Source of the DNA: a virus
Virus record (IMG/VR): IMGVR_UViG_3300032309_000420
Coordinates: 1-42,346 of that record
DNA: 42,346 nt
Reading direction: 5' to 3' (one strand)
This document shows positions 39,064 to 42,346 of the stretch, one piece after another; the stretch's first letter is position 1, and each line of letters begins with the position of its first letter. Under the pieces are notes generated by a model. It had not been told where the DNA came from, ran no database searches, and saw only the letters and a list, made by a program, of their open reading frames with translations. The position numbers were made by a program, and so were the translations under genes.

Positions 39064-40179
39064 TTATCCTTTATTTATCATACCATATAAACCAAGACCA
39101 GCTAGACCAAGTCCACCTAATTGTGAAGCTAATGATGGAGCCGGAGCATAAGATACTTGAGTTGAACCAAGAGCTGCTGCATTACCACGAAGAATGTTAC
39201 TGAGATAGTCAAGTTGTTGTTTTTGATAATCTCTTTGTTCCATGAATTGTTGATATTTAATGTTATCAATTTCTTGTTGTAGTGCTTGTTTTTCAGCACC
39301 ACTTGCAGCTTGAGCTTTAAGTCTTTCAAGATTAGCTGTTTGTTCTGTAGCAGCAGTAGCAGCTTGTGCTTTAGAAGCTTCAAGACCTGTAGTAAGTCCA
39401 GCTAAACCTAAATCTTTACCTATTCCTGCTTGATATTGCTTAGCTTGTTGATTCATTTGAGCTGCTTGTAATCTACGCGCTTGATCTTGTTGGAACATTT
39501 GTTGAGCATTTAGATAACCTGATTCAGCACCACGTGTTCTAATGTCTGCTATGTTTTGTGCTACGTTACGACCTTGTTCAGCTTGTAGTAAAGCTTGACG
39601 AGCGCCACCAAATGTACCACGACCGATAGACCCTAATGCACCTGCAGATTTATCCATAGCTGCTTTTCTTTCAGCTTCACGAACTGCAATATCTGTAACA
39701 GCAGATTGATAAGGAGATGAGTAATAAGAAGCCGCTGCTGGTGAAAATGTACCCCCTGTTTCTACGCCGGGTCTATACCCTAATGCTTGACCAATACCTG
39801 TCAGTCCAGTACCGTAAGCCATAGTTTGACCAAGATCTAAACCACCGGTTGCTTTAGCAAAACCACCTGGGGCTGTCATACCAGCTACTTCTGATTGAAC
39901 TTTTAATTGTTCTGGAGTAAATCCTGCAACACGCGAACCAGTATATGGAGTATATGGTTTAACGCCTGTAACTGTACCTGATGCATCTGTACTATAAACT
40001 TGTTGACCTGTTTGTTTTAAAAGCTCTTCGTAGTATGGTCGTGCATACTCAGGTAAATTAGTACTTGTAGAAGTTGTATGAGTAGGCGCACCACCACCGC
40101 CGCCTTTAGAACCACCTAAACTAAATGTAAAGAAATCTACAATGTCTTCTAACCAATTAAACAAATTTAATAATTTCAT
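39064..40179 (-). CDS. Internal virion/tail-associated structural protein
   Basis: A 371-residue Gln/Ala/Gly-rich protein. After a hydrophobic N-terminus and a GGSKGGGGGAP turn comes STSTNLPEYARPYYEELLKQ, a segment I recall from podophage internal virion proteins, then a Tyr/Gly-rich part and a long Gln/Ala/Lys helix (about 190-330), ending in a small hydrophobic Gly/Leu segment (LASQLGGLGLAGLGLYGM). It may be membrane-interacting during DNA ejection. ATG 40179 overlaps the previous stop by 4 bp. Confidence 0.7.
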   Translation of the reverse strand: MKLLNLFNWLEDIVDFFTFSLGGSKGGGGGAPTHTTSTSTNLPEYARPYYEELLKQTGQQVYSTDASGTVTGVKPYTPYTGSRVAGFTPEQLKVQSEVAGMTAPGGFAKATGGLDLGQTMAYGTGLTGIGQALGYRPGVETGGTFSPAAASYYSSPYQSAVTDIAVREAERKAAMDKSAGALGSIGRGTFGGARQALLQAEQGRNVAQNIADIRTRGAESGYLNAQQMFQQDQARRLQAAQMNQQAKQYQAGIGKDLGLAGLTTGLEASKAQAATAATEQTANLERLKAQAASGAEKQALQQEIDNIKYQQFMEQRDYQKQQLDYLSNILRGNAAALGSTQVSYAPAPSLASQLGGLGLAGLGLYGMINKG

Positions 40180-40589
40180 AAAGTTTTCTCCACAACGTGA
40201 GTTACCACATTAAGTCCTAATTTCATTTTAAAAAGTCTTGCTTGAGCATCTTTTGCATATGCCCTAATTTTTGTAATACCATTACCTTTACACCAATCTT
40301 CGTATTGTCTAACCGTGTCTTTATCAAAAACCCCTTTTCCACCCATACAAGTTGTATGAGCTACTTTATGATTAGGATGATTAATAATTTCTACAGTATA
40401 TGCACCAATAATTTTATTATCTTCTACAACTACAAATAATAACTGAAACTCTTTTATTAATAATACTTTTAAATGCTCAACATCATAATCAGCATTATCA
40501 TAATTAATAATAGCAATATTTAATAAGTCTCTTACTGCAGACCATACTACATGTATATGCCCTGGTGCTACTAACTGAATTTGTTTCAT
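40176..40589 (-). CDS. GNAT-like protein in the virion gene row
   Basis: A 137-residue protein with a GNAT-type acetyltransferase outline: an N-terminal helix pair, a strand LLFVVVEDNKIIGAYTVEII, then a helix (FDKDTVRQYEDWCKGNGITK) and a final strand-helix part with IRAYAKDAQARLFKMKLGL. Phages such as T7 carry a comparable small acetyltransferase-like internal virion protein (gp13-like). The acetyl-CoA binding loop is not clearly preserved, so it may be structural only. It overlaps both neighbours by 4 bp. Confidence 0.65.
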   Translation of the reverse strand: MKQIQLVAPGHIHVVWSAVRDLLNIAIINYDNADYDVEHLKVLLIKEFQLLFVVVEDNKIIGAYTVEIINHPNHKVAHTTCMGGKGVFDKDTVRQYEDWCKGNGITKIRAYAKDAQARLFKMKLGLNVVTHVVEKTL

Positions 40590-42073
40590 GCTAGTTTTGG
40601 TAAGTATTTATCCGGATTAATTTGTTTACCTTGTTTTTTATTACCTGTTCGAGCATGTCGTACTTTATCCATCATTGCATATAATTTTTTAGATCCAGCT
40701 TTTGATGAACCATTACCTAAATGACTTACTACATCTGCAGGCACTACGAATTCACCATCTGCTAAACGAGCTGGTTGTTTGCCCTCTATTGTAGCAGGAA
40801 TTGAATCTGACATGCCATCACCAGCACCATTTAAATAACCACCGGGTTGGCCACCGCTTTTTAATGCAGTTAATCCTCCCATAGCATAGCCTAATGTTTT
40901 AGCATTTTGTAAAGATTCCTGTGCAGCTAATGTGTTTAGTCTTCCGATGCCATAACCGTCTTGTGAAATATTATCTAATCCTTGACCTTCTGGCCTATTA
41001 TATAAATCAGATAAACCTCCACCTACAGAAGGATTGCCTACGTTGCCACCAATAGCATATGATTTAATTGCACCACCTTCTCTAGCATATGTTGGATTTA
41101 ATCTTAAATCTGTATCATATTTTAATCTTAGTCTTCCTGTTAAAGGATCTACAGCATTACTTGGTGCTTCAGCATAAGCTTGTTGTTTAGGATATAAATC
41201 AGATTCTTCTATACCGCCTGCAAGAACTCCTGCAGCTGGAAGGCCTACTTGTTTAGCTGTCTCAAAACCGCCACCCATGTAATCAATAAACTGACCAGGG
41301 TTTTGAATAGCACGACCAGCACCTGAGAGTATATTACCAGCACCTACTTCAGGACGAATAAGATTTGAAGTATTTGCTAAATTAATTTTATTAACACCTG
41401 ATGTTAGTTCAGGAACAAGTGACTGTGTAGGCATAGCAGGAGCATTAATCACTGGCTTCATAAATGACGATGTTGGGTTTAAGTTAACACCAGAAATAGG
41501 AGTATTACCTACACCTGAACCTAAAAATGAACCTTGACCACTAATTGGAGCAGCATTAAAACCTTTAGTAGCTGCACCAAAACCTCCAGCACTAGCGCCA
41601 CCAAAAGTATTAGCTGGTAAAGCTGCATTAGTTGAAGCTACTTGCTTTTGAATAACATCTCCCATAAATTCACCGGTAGGAACATTAGATGCAGCACCTT
41701 GTTTTGCAAAATTAGATAATGATTGACCTAAACTAGAACCAGCACCTGCACCAAAACCTGCCATAAGACCTTGACCAATATCACCTGATAATAAAGCTGT
41801 AGCACCACCTACTAATAAACCCGCTTGTAATCCAGTTAAACCAAATCCAGCAGGACCTAATGCAGCACCCGCAATCATAGGTAAAGCAGCTTTAAATACT
41901 CCACCTAAATTAAATGCTTCTGGCATTCCAGTATCAGGGTTAACAGTTAAAGACCCACCATGAGCCATAGCTAAACTTTGAAGCCCAGCTACTTCTGTAG
42001 GATTCATATGAACAAGCATTGTATCGCCATTGCGACCTAGAGATGCTAAACCTTGAGCTGATGAGTACGTCAT
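40586..42073 (-). CDS. Gly/Ala-rich virion protein
   Basis: A 495-residue protein with a hydrophobic Ala/Gly/Leu region near residues 55-125 (alternating GAALGPAGFGLTGLQAGLLV and GLMAGFGAGAGSS), a Asn/Pro/Ser-rich middle, and a C-terminal part with YLNGAGDGMSDSIPATIEGK, then LADGEFVVPADVVSHLGNGS. That C-terminal pattern is recurrent in podophage virion proteins, and I believe it belongs to a tail or ejection component. SD AAGGAC precedes ATG 42073. Function in the particle is inferred. Confidence 0.7.
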   Translation of the reverse strand: MTYSSAQGLASLGRNGDTMLVHMNPTEVAGLQSLAMAHGGSLTVNPDTGMPEAFNLGGVFKAALPMIAGAALGPAGFGLTGLQAGLLVGGATALLSGDIGQGLMAGFGAGAGSSLGQSLSNFAKQGAASNVPTGEFMGDVIQKQVASTNAALPANTFGGASAGGFGAATKGFNAAPISGQGSFLGSGVGNTPISGVNLNPTSSFMKPVINAPAMPTQSLVPELTSGVNKINLANTSNLIRPEVGAGNILSGAGRAIQNPGQFIDYMGGGFETAKQVGLPAAGVLAGGIEESDLYPKQQAYAEAPSNAVDPLTGRLRLKYDTDLRLNPTYAREGGAIKSYAIGGNVGNPSVGGGLSDLYNRPEGQGLDNISQDGYGIGRLNTLAAQESLQNAKTLGYAMGGLTALKSGGQPGGYLNGAGDGMSDSIPATIEGKQPARLADGEFVVPADVVSHLGNGSSKAGSKKLYAMMDKVRHARTGNKKQGKQINPDKYLPKLA

Positions 42074-42129
42074 AAAGAAAAGTCCTTAATTTTGTCTAAT
42101 AATACCATAAAATTTATCTAAAAATACCT

Positions 42130-42346
42130 CTAATACAGCGCTGATACAAACGTTGCGGTAAGAATTACAGCTGGAGAAGCTGGGCTAACTGGAGCTATGC
42201 CAGGAGGGTACGTACCAATTACCGTATCCCCAGAAACTGAACTCATCATTAACTGAATGTTATCCCCAGCATTTACAGGTATTACTATATTCCAAGCAGT
42301 TAATGTAGCGCCTAAATTAGCACTAGGGCCTGTTGGAACCGTAGAA
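42130..42346 (-). CDS. Structural protein, C-terminal part (cut by window edge)
   Basis: The last 71 residues of a protein end at TAG (42132-42130) and run off the right edge. The sequence is Ser/Thr/Pro/Val-rich with few charged residues (TVPTGPSANLGATLTAWNIV, later PPGIAPVSPASPAVILTATF), like the beta-structured end of a tail or fibre protein. It lies 56 bp upstream of the Gly/Ala-rich virion gene, in the same direction. The rest of the protein, and its identity, are outside the window. Confidence 0.6.
   Translation of the reverse strand, partial: STVPTGPSANLGATLTAWNIVIPVNAGDNIQLMMSSVSGDTVIGTYPPGIAPVSPASPAVILTATFVSALY

Overview
The window is a continuous stretch of an AT-rich tailed-phage genome (Caudoviricetes). 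The supporting genes are a complete terminase, a portal, the start of a major capsid gene, large internal-virion-type proteins, a phage family A DNA polymerase and a primase-helicase. No bacterial housekeeping gene, tRNA, rRNA, CRISPR array, integrase or insertion sequence was seen. Shine-Dalgarno sites (AGGAG/GGAGA) and sigma70-like promoters point to a Gram-negative-type bacterial host, which cannot be named from the sequence. The set of ejected-protein-like genes and the absence of a tape measure in the window suggest a short-tailed phage, perhaps related to the HMO-2011-like marine/freshwater podophages; that is inference.

Layout. (1) 1-7707, minus strand: head and packaging genes, read right to left as TerS, TerL, portal, a small protein, a GroES-like protein, a scaffold-like protein, two small head proteins and the major capsid protein, which is cut by the left edge. 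(2) 7708-7883: divergent control region. (3) 7821-31692, plus strand: early/middle genes. They begin with a 20-residue leader ORF coupled to a SprT-like protease. A 780-bp noncoding block (9251-10026) follows, with a terminator, GGTTCATG iterons around a pure A/T tract (a probable replication origin) and a strong promoter. Next come small phage genes, a MoxR-type ATPase with a VWA/metallopeptidase partner, a VRR-NUC nuclease, DUF3310, a SleB-like endolysin, many short genes, DNA polymerase A, a 2OG-oxygenase-like protein, a Cas4/RecB-like nuclease, an SNF2-type helicase between two HNH-like genes, a CxxC protein, an HTH protein and a primase-helicase. (4) 31693-42346, minus strand: virion genes, namely a polyvalent 1884-residue protein, internal-virion-like proteins, a GNAT-like protein, a glycine/alanine-rich virion protein and the C-terminus of another structural protein cut by the right edge. 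Both ends lie inside minus-strand structural genes, so this is probably most, but not all, of a circularly mapping genome.

The most notable unexplained structure is a family of 12 short palindromes, TTCGAC-N4-GTCGAA, confined to 8.5-17.8 kb. Seven copies have ATAT at the centre, and all seven lie in gaps between genes, upstream of a ribosome binding site; four begin on the base after a TAA stop codon. The five copies with other centres lie inside genes (all four in the same reading frame) or in the origin block. This looks like a phage-wide RNA-hairpin or operator system controlling the first half of the early region.
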